From JAGPUQ01 sp050250395 (lineage in GTDB: Bacteria; Pseudomonadota; Gammaproteobacteria; Pseudomonadales; Porticoccaceae), in the NCBI GenBank assembly GCA_050250395.1, contig JBFWOQ010000002.1:124001-188000 (forward strand): a DNA stretch of 64,000 bases, given 5' to 3'. Below are positions 1 through 8,273 of this stretch, piece by piece. How positions within the stretch are numbered: position 1 is the stretch's first letter; each line of letters starts with the position of its first letter. The notes below the pieces were generated by a model. It had not been told where the DNA came from. It worked only from the letters and a program-made list of their open reading frames with translations, and made no database searches. The position numbers were made by a program, and so were the translations under genes.

Positions 1-163
1 CTTCGGCGGGTATCCGCTTCACTGCGCGCCTTGCTTTGCGTCCCTGCGTCTGCTACCCAATTCGCGATCCTTTCCAACCACCCGAATGCCTGTATTGATA
101 CGGCAATACGGCGCTTTGGTAGGGTGGTGTGAATCAAGCGGATCGGGCTCTCTTCTACCCCGA

Positions 164-2602
164 TTAGATATCCAGGTTAGCGACCGACAGGGCATTGGCC
201 TCGATAAAAGCGCGCCGCGGTTCGACCACATCGCCCATCAGGGTGCTGAACATTTGATCGGCGGCGATCGCATCTTCGATGGTCACCTTCATTAACCGCC
301 GGGTCTCGGGATTCATGGTTGTGTCCCACAGTTGCTCCGGATTCATCTCCCCAAGACCCTTGTAGCGCTGTACGCTGTACCCGCGCCGGGCCTCCATCAT
401 CAGCCATGCGAGCGCGGCTTCAAAGCTTGCTACAGCCGCCTTTTTTTCTCCGCGGGCTATGTAGGCGCCAGGCTCCAGAAGCCCCTTGAACAGATGTCCC
501 CGAGCGGTCAACGCGCGATATTCCGCCGAATCCAGGAAGTCCGGCGTCACGAGAAATCTCGTTCCAACACCATGGGTCACAAGATCGCAACAGGGCAGGA
601 ACAGCGAGCGCTCCGGATCGCGGAATACGCTCATCCGGTACCCGGTGGAAGCACTACCGGCGGCAATTTCTTCAGACAGGGCGCCAACCCAGGCATCCAC
701 CTCCTCCTGACGGCCAAGCTGCGCTACGCTGAGCACCGGAGCTTCCGCCATGCGTAGCAGCAGCTCTCGCGGATAGACGCGCGACATGCGCTCTACAACC
801 GCCATGAGGCGCCGGTGATCATTCACCAAGGCTTCCAGCGCTTCGGCCCGCAACCCGGGAGCATCGGCGCTCAAATGCAGGCTGGCGTCGCTGATGGCGG
901 TATTGGTGAGAAATTCCTCCAGCGCCGCATCGTCCTTAAGGTATTGATCCTGCTTGCCTTTCGCGATCTTGTAGAGCGGTGGTTGCGCAATGTAGAGGTG
1001 GCCGCGCTCGACCAGTTCGCGCATCTGCCGGAAGAAAAAGGTCAGCAACAGGGTGCGGATATGAGAACCATCCACATCGGCATCGGTCATGATGACAATG
1101 GTGTGATAACGAAGCTTGTCCGGATTGAATTCGGTGGTTCCGATCCCGCAACCGAGCGCAATAATCAGGGTGCCTACTTCGGCGCTGGACAGCATTTTGT
1201 CGAAGCGCGCCTTTTCAACGTTGAGGATCTTGCCCTTCAGCGGCAGTATCGCCTGGGTGCGACGGTCCCTGCCCTGTTTGGCCGACCCCCCGGCGGAATC
1301 ACCCTCGACAAGGAAAAGCTCCGAACGGCCCGGATCCTTCTCCTGACAATCGGCGAGCTTGCCGGGCAGGCCCGCCAGATCCAGTGCACCTTTGCGGCGG
1401 GTCATTTCGCGGGCCCGTCGCGCGGCCTCCCGGGCACGCGCAGCGTCGACCACCTTCCCGACGATATGCTTGGCTTCGCCGGGGTTCTCCAGCAGATAGT
1501 CCCCAAACGCCCGCGCCATTTCCTGTTCCACGGCGACTTTCACTTCAGAGCTGACCAGTTTTTCCTTGGTCTGGGATGAAAATTTCGGATCCGGAACCTT
1601 GACTGAAATGATCGCGGTGAGCCCCTCGCGTGCGTCGTCCCCGGACGGAGAGATCTTGGTGCGCGCCAGCACGCCTTCGCGCTCCATGTAGTTGTTCAAG
1701 GTGCGGGTGAGCGCTGCACGAAAACCCGCGAGGTGCGTGCCGCCATCTCGCTGGGGGATATTGTTGGTGTAGGTGAGAATGTTTTCCTGGTAGCCGTCAT
1801 TCCACTGCAGCGCCACTTCCACGCCGGTACCGTCATCCCGCTGGGTGTTGAAGTGCACGACACGATTGAGTGATGTCCGATTCTGATTGAGGAACTCGAC
1901 AAAGGCTCTGAGGCCGCCATCGTATTGATAAATATCCTGTTTTCCGCTCCGCTGATCGGAGAGAACGATGCGGACACCCGAGTTGAGAAACGATAGCTCT
2001 CGCAGCCGATTCGCCAGTATCTCGTAGTGAAACTTGATGCTGGTAAAGGTCTCGGGGGACGGCCAGAAGCGCACTTCGCTGCCTGAGCCGGCGCAATCTC
2101 CGACCACCGCCAAAGGTGCTTCGGGAACACCGTGACGATAAATCTGCTCGTGAACCTTGTGGTCGCGACGGATGGTGAGGTGGAGCTTCTCGGACAAAGC
2201 ATTGACTACCGAGACCCCCACTCCGTGCAGCCCGCCAGAGACCTTGTAGGTATTGTCATCGAACTTGCCGCCAGCGTGCAGCACCGTCATGATCACTTCG
2301 GCTGCCGACACGCCCTCCTCATGCTGATCGACCGGAATTCCTCGGCCGTTATCGGTCACCGTGACAGATTCATCGGCGTGGATGGTGACCGAAACCTCGG
2401 TGCAGTACCCTGCCAACGCCTCGTCAATCGCATTGTCCACCAACTCGAACACCATATGGTGCAAGCCAGTGCCGTCATCGGTATCGCCGATGTACATCCC
2501 GGGCCGCTTGCGTACCGCATCAAGTCCCTTGAGAACTTTGATGGAGGACGAGTCGTAAACGCCTGCGTCTGTCTCTCTAGTCTGGATTGGTAAGGTTGTC
2601 AC
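164..2602 (-). CDS. gyrB: DNA gyrase subunit B
   Basis: ATPase subunit of DNA gyrase, which with GyrA introduces negative supercoils. The 812-residue protein is full length for the long gammaproteobacterial form. The N-terminal GHKL ATPase has ELVDNAIDEA (Glu about 53, Asn about 57) and DNGRGIP. The TOPRIM domain shows LVEGDSAGGSAKQGRDR and the metal-binding MTDADVDGSHI. The C-terminus holds the QRYKGLGEMNPEQLW motif that contacts GyrA. The start is a GTG at 2602, which lies 26 nt inside the 3' end of recF, so translation is probably coupled. It is the last gene of the dnaA-dnaN-recF-gyrB block. Confidence 0.98.
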   Translation of the reverse strand: MTTLPIQTRETDAGVYDSSSIKVLKGLDAVRKRPGMYIGDTDDGTGLHHMVFELVDNAIDEALAGYCTEVSVTIHADESVTVTDNGRGIPVDQHEEGVSAAEVIMTVLHAGGKFDDNTYKVSGGLHGVGVSVVNALSEKLHLTIRRDHKVHEQIYRHGVPEAPLAVVGDCAGSGSEVRFWPSPETFTSIKFHYEILANRLRELSFLNSGVRIVLSDQRSGKQDIYQYDGGLRAFVEFLNQNRTSLNRVVHFNTQRDDGTGVEVALQWNDGYQENILTYTNNIPQRDGGTHLAGFRAALTRTLNNYMEREGVLARTKISPSGDDAREGLTAIISVKVPDPKFSSQTKEKLVSSEVKVAVEQEMARAFGDYLLENPGEAKHIVGKVVDAARAREAARRAREMTRRKGALDLAGLPGKLADCQEKDPGRSELFLVEGDSAGGSAKQGRDRRTQAILPLKGKILNVEKARFDKMLSSAEVGTLIIALGCGIGTTEFNPDKLRYHTIVIMTDADVDGSHIRTLLLTFFFRQMRELVERGHLYIAQPPLYKIAKGKQDQYLKDDAALEEFLTNTAISDASLHLSADAPGLRAEALEALVNDHRRLMAVVERMSRVYPRELLLRMAEAPVLSVAQLGRQEEVDAWVGALSEEIAAGSASTGYRMSVFRDPERSLFLPCCDLVTHGVGTRFLVTPDFLDSAEYRALTARGHLFKGLLEPGAYIARGEKKAAVASFEAALAWLMMEARRGYSVQRYKGLGEMNPEQLWDTTMNPETRRLMKVTIEDAIAADQMFSTLMGDVVEPRRAFIEANALSVANLDI

Positions 2603-3743
2603 AGCGACTCTCAGTAGGTAATGGCTCTGGGGAGCTTCGGTCGGTGAGCCGACCTTGTTCCACGTGAAACAATTTCAATTCTGATGCAACGGAGCTATCC
2701 GCCCATGCGGCAAGCAAGTGATCGGCGTCGGTACCGGTAACAAAAGCCTGCCCTGAACTCGACACCAACCTGGCCACCCGCCGCCGATGCTCGGAATCCA
2801 GCTCCGCGGGCAGGTCATCCAGCAGGCTGACGCAGGCGCTCCCGCATCGCTCCCGGTAGTGAATTCCCTGTGCCATCAACATGGCCATAACCAGCATTTT
2901 GATCTGGCCCCGGGACAGCGCTTCGGCTGCGGCACGTCCACCCATCCGGACGCGAAGATCCGCCCGATGCGCGCCTATCTGGGTGCCGCTGTGCATTATA
3001 TCCTTTTCACGATGGGCTCTTAGCGCTTCCGCCAGCGGTCGCTCGGCATCCCATCCCGGATGGAAACCCAGTTTTAGTTGCCCCAGACCGGAGGTTATTT
3101 CGGACAGAACCCTTTCTATGATGGGTCGAATTTGCTCGACATAGTCGCGCCGGTAGTTGGTTACCGCTTCTCCGGCAATGGCTAAACGCTCATCCCATAA
3201 CGCCAACTGCCGCGTGTCCACACGCGCCTCCCGGAGCAGCGTATTGCGTTGTTGGTGCGCTCGCTGGTGCTGGCGCCAGAGCTCGCGCGAGGCGGGAACC
3301 GTGTGGAACACGCCCCAGTCCAGATAGCGCCGGCGGCCCTGAGGCGGCCCTTCGAGAAGAGCGAAACTATCGCTGTTGATCAGCACCAAGGGAAGAACAT
3401 CGGCCAACGCCGAGGTTGTGGTCGCGGACGCTCCATCGATCCTGAAATGAAATCCGCCACTTGTTTCACGTGAAACACCCAATCGCCTTTGCATCGTGCC
3501 GCCGTGCCCATCGGTGGCATCAATCACCCCAAACACCGTGCAATGGTCTGCGCCATAACCAACGACCGTCTCTATGGATCGGGCCCGAAACGAGCGGCCC
3601 CGGCCAAGCAGCCAAATTGCCTCGAGTGCGCTGGTCTTGCCTGCACCATTTGGTCCGGCGAGAAGATTGACCCCGCGGGCAGGGGCTATGGCTTGTGGAA
3701 CAAGGTTGCGTATCCCCTGTAATCTCAAGCCGCTGATCGGCAC
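2577..3743 (-). CDS. recF: DNA replication and repair protein RecF
   Basis: SMC-like ATPase that helps load RecA at single-strand gaps together with RecO and RecR. Walker A is AGPNGAGKTS near residue 30, and a signature-like LSRGQIKMLVMAMLMAQG and Walker B LLDDLPAELD follow. GTG start at 3743. At 388 residues it is about 30 longer than the E. coli protein. The extra C-terminal part spans a parS site at 2656-2671, and a second parS is at codons 89-94. It lies 24 nt downstream of dnaN and overlaps gyrB. The extension may exist simply because the frame runs through parS; that is inference. Confidence 0.96.
   Translation of the reverse strand: MPISGLRLQGIRNLVPQAIAPARGVNLLAGPNGAGKTSALEAIWLLGRGRSFRARSIETVVGYGADHCTVFGVIDATDGHGGTMQRRLGVSRETSGGFHFRIDGASATTTSALADVLPLVLINSDSFALLEGPPQGRRRYLDWGVFHTVPASRELWRQHQRAHQQRNTLLREARVDTRQLALWDERLAIAGEAVTNYRRDYVEQIRPIIERVLSEITSGLGQLKLGFHPGWDAERPLAEALRAHREKDIMHSGTQIGAHRADLRVRMGGRAAAEALSRGQIKMLVMAMLMAQGIHYRERCGSACVSLLDDLPAELDSEHRRRVARLVSSSGQAFVTGTDADHLLAAWADSSVASELKLFHVEQGRLTDRSSPEPLPTESRCDNLTNPD
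2656..2671. promoter_or_regulatory. parS centromere site 1, inside recF
   Basis: TGTTCCACGTGAAACA matches the conserved chromosomal parS consensus TGTTNCACGTGAAACA at every fixed position. ParB, encoded at 14550-15422, would nucleate here. The site sits within the coding sequence of the recF C-terminal extension, read there as the residues FHVEQ. Confidence 0.92.
3462..3477. promoter_or_regulatory. parS centromere site 2, inside recF
   Basis: TGTTTCACGTGAAACA is the perfect 16-bp parS palindrome. It lies about 800 bp from the first site and in the same gene, read as the codons for VSRET. Two sites this close would give a strong ParB loading zone near the origin. Confidence 0.95.
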
Positions 3744-3767
3744 AGGAGCGCCCCAGGCATGAAGGCG

Positions 3768-4871
3768 CTAAAGCCGCATCGGCATGATCACATAGGCGGA
3801 ATCGCTATCGTCCGGGTTGGTAAGCAGCACGCTGCTGTTGGCATCCGCCAAACAAAATCGCACGTGCTCTCCGGGCAGTGCGTTCAGGACGTCCAGCAAA
3901 TAGCTGACGTTGAACCCCACCTCCAGCGGATCGCCTTCATAGGCGACGGAAACTTCCTCCTCGGCGCGCTCTTGCTCCGGGTTATTGGCGACGGCGGTCA
4001 ACGTCCCAGGCGTTAGGCCAAGGCGCACGCCCCGGTACTTCTCGTTAGACAGGATCGCCGCGCGGTAAAACGCCTGGCGCAGGGTCTCGCGATCCCCCTC
4101 GACAATCCGGTCACCATTGCGTGGCAGCACCCGCTCGTAGTCCGGGTAAGCGCCATCAACCAGCTTGGTAGTCAACCGGTAGTCGGCTCCCTCAATCCTC
4201 GCATGGTTGGTACCTATGACAACCTGGGCATCCGCGTCGTCTCCCAGCAAACGGGCGAGCTCCTGGACGCCCTTGCGCGGCAAAATCGCCTGAACCCTCT
4301 CCTCGGGCATCGCGTCGACCGCCACGTCCGCAAGGGCCAACCGGTGACCGTCGGTTGCCACGGCGCGCAGGCGCCCGGCAGAAATCTCCCACAACATACC
4401 GTTAAGGTAGTACCGAACGTCCTGCTGCGCCATCGCGAAAGCGGTCTGGTCAAGCAAGCGCTTCAGCCGGCCCTGGTTGACCCGAAACTGGATACGTCCG
4501 GACTCTCGATCAACCTCGGGAAAATCCTCTGCCGGCAAGGTCGCCAGCGTGAATCGGCTCCGCCCACTCTGGATTCGGACGCGGTTCTCGGTATCGGTCG
4601 ACAGACCGATGACCGCTCCATCGGGTAACGAACGGCAGATATCCAGCAGCTTCCGCGCTGGCACCGTGATTTGACCCGCCTCGATCGGCCCCTCCAGAGC
4701 CAGGGTACCCCGGATTTCCACTTCAAGGTCGGTGCCTGTGATGCACAGCATCCCAGACTCCAGGCTCAATAGCACGTTGGCCAGCACCGGAAGCGTTTGA
4801 CGTCGCTCTACCACTCCGGCAGCGAGTTGCAGGGGTTTCAGCAACGCCTCTCGAACAACGGTAAATTTCAT
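3768..4871 (-). CDS. dnaN: DNA polymerase III sliding clamp (beta subunit)
   Basis: Ring-shaped processivity clamp that tethers the replicative polymerase and binds many repair and replication partners. The 367-residue length and three repeated clamp domains fit the family. The start MKFTVVREALLKPLQL and the end YVIMPMRL are characteristic: the family ends in a conserved MPMRL. ATG start at 4871. It lies 58 nt downstream of dnaA and 24 nt upstream of recF, as in most proteobacterial dnaA operons. Confidence 0.98.
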   Translation of the reverse strand: MKFTVVREALLKPLQLAAGVVERRQTLPVLANVLLSLESGMLCITGTDLEVEIRGTLALEGPIEAGQITVPARKLLDICRSLPDGAVIGLSTDTENRVRIQSGRSRFTLATLPAEDFPEVDRESGRIQFRVNQGRLKRLLDQTAFAMAQQDVRYYLNGMLWEISAGRLRAVATDGHRLALADVAVDAMPEERVQAILPRKGVQELARLLGDDADAQVVIGTNHARIEGADYRLTTKLVDGAYPDYERVLPRNGDRIVEGDRETLRQAFYRAAILSNEKYRGVRLGLTPGTLTAVANNPEQERAEEEVSVAYEGDPLEVGFNVSYLLDVLNALPGEHVRFCLADANSSVLLTNPDDSDSAYVIMPMRL

Positions 4872-4929
4872 CGACTTCCCTTCAAAAGATTCGCGGGGGT
4901 TGGGGGAAATCGCGTAGGCCTACGTCTGG

Positions 4930-6390
4930 TCAGGTCTTAAGCGCCCGGGTAAGGATTTTAATGTCTTCGGCAATATCGTGGGAGGTTTCTTGCAAGGCCT
5001 TGATGGTACGGCAGGCGTGCAACACGGTGGTGTGGTCCCGTCCCCCGAATGCCTCACCGATCTCCGGCAAGCTGCGCGTGGTCAACTGCTTGGCGAGATA
5101 CATCGCCATCTGCCGGGGTCGCGCCACAGAGCGACTGCGGCGCTTGGACAACAGATCGGACAGTTTGAGTTTGTAGTAGTCGGCGACCGTGCGCTGAATG
5201 TTCTCCGCGGTGACCAGCTTGTCTTGGAGCGCCAGCAAATCCTTCAGCGTCTCCCGAACAAAGTCCACATTGATGGTCCGTCCGGTGAAATGTGCGCTGG
5301 CTATCACCCGCTTCAATGCACCTTCCAGCTCGCGCACGTTGGCCTGGATACGCTGGGCCATGAAAAAGGCCACCTCAGACGGCAGCAAAACACCGACTTG
5401 CTCGGCCTTGCGCAGCAAGATCGCAACCCGGGTCTCCAGGTCGGGGGGCTCAACCGCCACCGTCAACCCCCAACCAAATCGAGACTTCAGTCGCTCCTCA
5501 ACGCCGTCGATCTCCTTGGGGTAACGATCGCTCGTCAGGATCATTTGCCGACCCCCTTCCAGCAATGCATTAAAGGTGTGAAAAAACTCCTCCTGGGATC
5601 GGTCCTTGCGCGCAAAAAACTGGATGTCGTCAATCAACAGTGCGTCAACCGAGCGGTAGTAACGCTTGAACTCATTGATGGCATTCAGTTGCAGGGCCTT
5701 TACCATGTCCGCAACAAAGCGCTCGGAATGCAAGTAAACCACTCGTGCGCCCGGGTTGGCAGCGATCAGATGGTTGCCCACCGCGTGCATCAGATGCGTT
5801 TTACCAAGGCCCACACCGCCGTAGATAAACAATGGGTTATAAGATCCCCCCGGATTCTGCGCCACCTGGCGTGCTGCCGCGAGCGCGAGCTGGTTGGATT
5901 TGCCCTCGACGAAGGTCTCGAACAGGAAGCTTTCGCTCAGGTGATTTTCAATATGATAGCCCGCCACCGCGTTGCGCAGCCCGGGCTCCAAATCGCGCGG
6001 GCCGCGCGTCTTGGAGCTACTTGACGACATCAGTTCGGCGGGGGGGGCGTGAGTTGGTGTAGCTCCGCCCGGGAGCGACTCTGCCGAACCGGCATCATTG
6101 GCCACGTCCAGTCCCCACGACAACCCAAACTCGGTGGCCCTAAGACTGTTGGTCGCTGCAACTTCAATGACAACCGACTGATTTCCATCTATTCTTCTGT
6201 AAATGTCCCGGATTCTGTCTAGAAACTTATCGGCCACCCAATCCTGAATGAATCGATTGGGCGCCAACAAACGCACGGCGCTTTCAGACGTCATATCAAA
6301 TCGCAGCGGCTGTATCCAGGTTTCGAATTGCTGTGGCGGTAGCTCATCGCGCAGACAGCCAAGACATCGTTGCCATATCGCTTCGCCCAA
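4930..6390 (-). CDS. dnaA: Chromosomal replication initiator DnaA
   Basis: Initiator ATPase that binds DnaA boxes and melts the origin. The 486-residue protein has an N-terminal DnaB/DiaA-interaction domain, a variable linker (about 90-145), an AAA+ domain with Walker A GGVGLGKTHL (near 195) and Walker B ALLIDDIQFFA, and the C-terminal box-binding helix-turn-helix with the signature GGRDHTTVLHACRTI. The start is TTG at 6390, the first start codon that keeps the conserved IWQRCLGCLRDELPPQQFETW. It heads the dnaA-dnaN-recF-gyrB block. The upstream gap has DnaA boxes, suggesting autoregulation. Confidence 0.97.
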   Translation of the reverse strand: MGEAIWQRCLGCLRDELPPQQFETWIQPLRFDMTSESAVRLLAPNRFIQDWVADKFLDRIRDIYRRIDGNQSVVIEVAATNSLRATEFGLSWGLDVANDAGSAESLPGGATPTHAPPAELMSSSSSKTRGPRDLEPGLRNAVAGYHIENHLSESFLFETFVEGKSNQLALAAARQVAQNPGGSYNPLFIYGGVGLGKTHLMHAVGNHLIAANPGARVVYLHSERFVADMVKALQLNAINEFKRYYRSVDALLIDDIQFFARKDRSQEEFFHTFNALLEGGRQMILTSDRYPKEIDGVEERLKSRFGWGLTVAVEPPDLETRVAILLRKAEQVGVLLPSEVAFFMAQRIQANVRELEGALKRVIASAHFTGRTINVDFVRETLKDLLALQDKLVTAENIQRTVADYYKLKLSDLLSKRRSRSVARPRQMAMYLAKQLTTRSLPEIGEAFGGRDHTTVLHACRTIKALQETSHDIAEDIKILTRALKT

Positions 6391-6462
6391 AATCGATGCT
6401 CCCCTGCGCGCGCTTTTTTGTTCGGGTCAACTGTGCCGCTAGTGTAGCTGGTCAACAATCAC

Positions 6463-6471
6463 TTATCCACA
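6463..6471 (+). promoter_or_regulatory. DnaA box
   Basis: TTATCCACA, the perfect high-affinity R1-type 9-mer, 73 nt upstream of the dnaA start codon. Confidence 0.85.
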
Positions 6472-6549
6472 CCTCCGGAAAACAGAAACTCGGGGGCGAA
6501 ATAGTTTTCTTTTATTTTTCATGGTATTAAAAACTATCAGCCACGGTGA

Positions 6550-6558
6550 TCATCCACA
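6550..6558 (+). promoter_or_regulatory. DnaA box, one mismatch
   Basis: TCATCCACA differs from the consensus at position 2 only. It lies between the two perfect boxes and next to the AT-rich stretch. Confidence 0.6.
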
Positions 6559-6596
6559 ACCTGAAGGGCAATGGCTGAATATTTATTAAGCAGGCG

Positions 6597-6605
6597 TGTG
6601 GATAA
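6597..6605 (-). promoter_or_regulatory. DnaA box
   Basis: TGTGGATAA is the reverse complement of the perfect 9-mer TTATCCACA, so this box is inverted relative to the one at 6463. Confidence 0.85.
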
Positions 6606-6774
6606 CCTGTTATTAACTTGCCAATAGCCGGTGTCTTTTCTGTTGGTTTCCCGCGCATGACTGCGAACGCCGATCCCGCCTTCATTTATTCAGCTACTCA
6701 CCGCGCCAGATTTTCCTTATCAGGCTCTCGTTGTTCAACAGATGGCAAGCAGGCGCAAAGCCGCGCCATCGCCT

Positions 6775-6814
6775 GGCCATTCGGCCATTCGGCCATTCGG
6801 CCATTCGGCCAATC
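6775..6814. repeat. 8-bp tandem repeat (GGCCATTC, four copies plus a variant)
   Basis: Four exact consecutive copies of GGCCATTC at 6775-6806 are followed by a fifth, degenerate GGCCAATC. The array is about 80 bp past the mnmE stop codon. It does not code for anything. The 8-bp unit is prone to slippage, so copy number may vary between strains. Confidence 0.9.
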
Positions 6815-6892
6815 GCCGGACAGCGTTATCTGCTGAGCCTATTCAACCTTCTAGCACCCGTGTGATTTGCCCAGCAAAGCTCGGCTCCGCTA

Positions 6893-8269
6893 TTACTTGC
6901 CGATGCAAAATGCGCCAAAAATTTCCCCCAGCAAGTCCTCGGTGCTGAAAGCTCCGGAAATCGTGCCAAGTTCTCGCTGTGCTTGCCGCAACTCTTCGGC
7001 GAGCAACTCCAATCCCTGCGCCCGCGCACTGGTCCGCGCCCGCTTGACATGATCCTCGGCCGCATCCAGGGCGACCAAATGTCGCCTGCGTCCGGAAAAC
7101 TCGGCCGTCGACACGTTATCGCCCCGCGCACGGCTTATCAGGTGTCCCCGCAAGGCATCCAGCCCAGCGCCCGTGGAAGCCGAAACCACCAGCGTCGGTA
7201 TGGGGCCTTCGACCTTGCCAACAGGTAGACCTGACAAATCCGCCTTATTTAGTACCAGGGTCAAGCGTCCGTTTTGCGCACAGGCGGCAAACTCCTCTGC
7301 TATCAGAGCGTCGACGTCTCCTGCGCCCCGTTCTCGCGCGGAATCGATCACGAGCAATACACAATCGGCGCGCTCGATCTCGCCGCGAGCACGACGAATG
7401 CCTTCGGCCTCGATCTGGTCATTGCTGGCACGCAGACCGGCGGTGTCGACCATACGCACGGGAATGCCCTCCAGGTGGATAGTCTCCCGCAGAACATCCC
7501 GGGTAGTTCCGGGTAGCTCGGTAACGATGGCAGTGTCCTGGCCCGACAGCGCGTTGAGCAATCGGGACTTCCCGGCGTTAGGCCGCCCGGCGATGGCAAC
7601 ACGGATACCATCGCGCAGAACGACGCCCTGCCGCACCGAAGCCCGCAACGACTCGAATGCCTTAAGCAGAGTATCGAGCCGGTCAAACAAAGAATCGACG
7701 CCCGCTGTTTCACCGATCTCCTCGTCAGGAAAATCCAGCGCCGCCTCCACCCGGACCCGCAGACTCACGAGGTCGTCCGTGAGCGCCTGAAGACGTTTTG
7801 AAAACTCTCCCTGAAGCGAACGCATGGCGCCGCGCGCGGCCGCTTCGGAGTCGGCGGCGATCAGATCCGCGACCGCCTCGGCTTGTACCAGATCAATCTT
7901 GCCGTTGAGAAAAGCCCGCTCGCTGAATTCCCCGGGGCGGGCAAGCCTTGCCCCCAACGCCAGCACCCGGCGGAGAAGCATGTCCATGACCACCGGGCCG
8001 CCGTGCCCTTGGAGTTCGATCACATCTTCGCCAGTAAACGAGGCGGGCGCGCGGAAATAAAGGGCGATGCCTGCGTCGATGGCACTGCCGTCCTGATCCA
8101 GAAATCGGCAGTGCACCACTCGACGAGGTTCTATCGGGCGATCACACAGGTCCGGCAGCAGGCGATCAAGCGATGCGCCAGAGATCCTGACGACGCCCAC
8201 ACCGCCGCGACCGGGCGCCGTCGCTACCGCGGCGATGGTGTCTACGTCAGTCGCCAGCAGGTCCGGCAT
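6893..8269 (-). CDS. mnmE: tRNA modification GTPase MnmE
   Basis: With MnmG it installs the carboxymethylaminomethyl group on wobble U34 of several tRNAs. The N-terminal tetrahydrofolate-binding domain is followed by helices into which a G domain is inserted: G1 GRPNAGKSRLLNAL near 227, G3 DTAGLR, G4 NKAD. The C-terminus is the family's invariant CIGK, seen as FCIGK. ATG at 8269 gives 458 residues; a GTG one codon earlier is also possible. It starts 4 nt after the yidC stop. Its partner mnmG is at 11231 on the other strand. Confidence 0.97.
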   Translation of the reverse strand: MPDLLATDVDTIAAVATAPGRGGVGVVRISGASLDRLLPDLCDRPIEPRRVVHCRFLDQDGSAIDAGIALYFRAPASFTGEDVIELQGHGGPVVMDMLLRRVLALGARLARPGEFSERAFLNGKIDLVQAEAVADLIAADSEAAARGAMRSLQGEFSKRLQALTDDLVSLRVRVEAALDFPDEEIGETAGVDSLFDRLDTLLKAFESLRASVRQGVVLRDGIRVAIAGRPNAGKSRLLNALSGQDTAIVTELPGTTRDVLRETIHLEGIPVRMVDTAGLRASNDQIEAEGIRRARGEIERADCVLLVIDSARERGAGDVDALIAEEFAACAQNGRLTLVLNKADLSGLPVGKVEGPIPTLVVSASTGAGLDALRGHLISRARGDNVSTAEFSGRRRHLVALDAAEDHVKRARTSARAQGLELLAEELRQAQRELGTISGAFSTEDLLGEIFGAFCIGK

Positions 8270-8273
8270 CACT

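Larger units (their letters stand above)
6391..6892. other. dnaA-mnmE intergenic region; oriC candidate A
   Basis: A gene-free 502-bp gap upstream of dnaA. It has two perfect DnaA boxes (6463-6471, 6597-6605), one single-mismatch box (6550-6558), and between them AT-rich DNA around 6500-6535 that could unwind. An 8-bp tandem repeat lies at its mnmE end. These are standard bacterial origin components, but they could also be only the autoregulatory dnaA promoter. The flanking mnmE-to-rpmH genes would be head-on to a fork leaving from here, which argues against it as the sole origin. Confidence 0.6.

Noticed and set aside
1..163. Possible small gene downstream of gyrB
   Set aside because: Only short frames without a ribosome-binding site or family features.
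4978..6024. A 348-residue frame antisense to dnaA
   Set aside because: Shadow frame; dnaA is certain.
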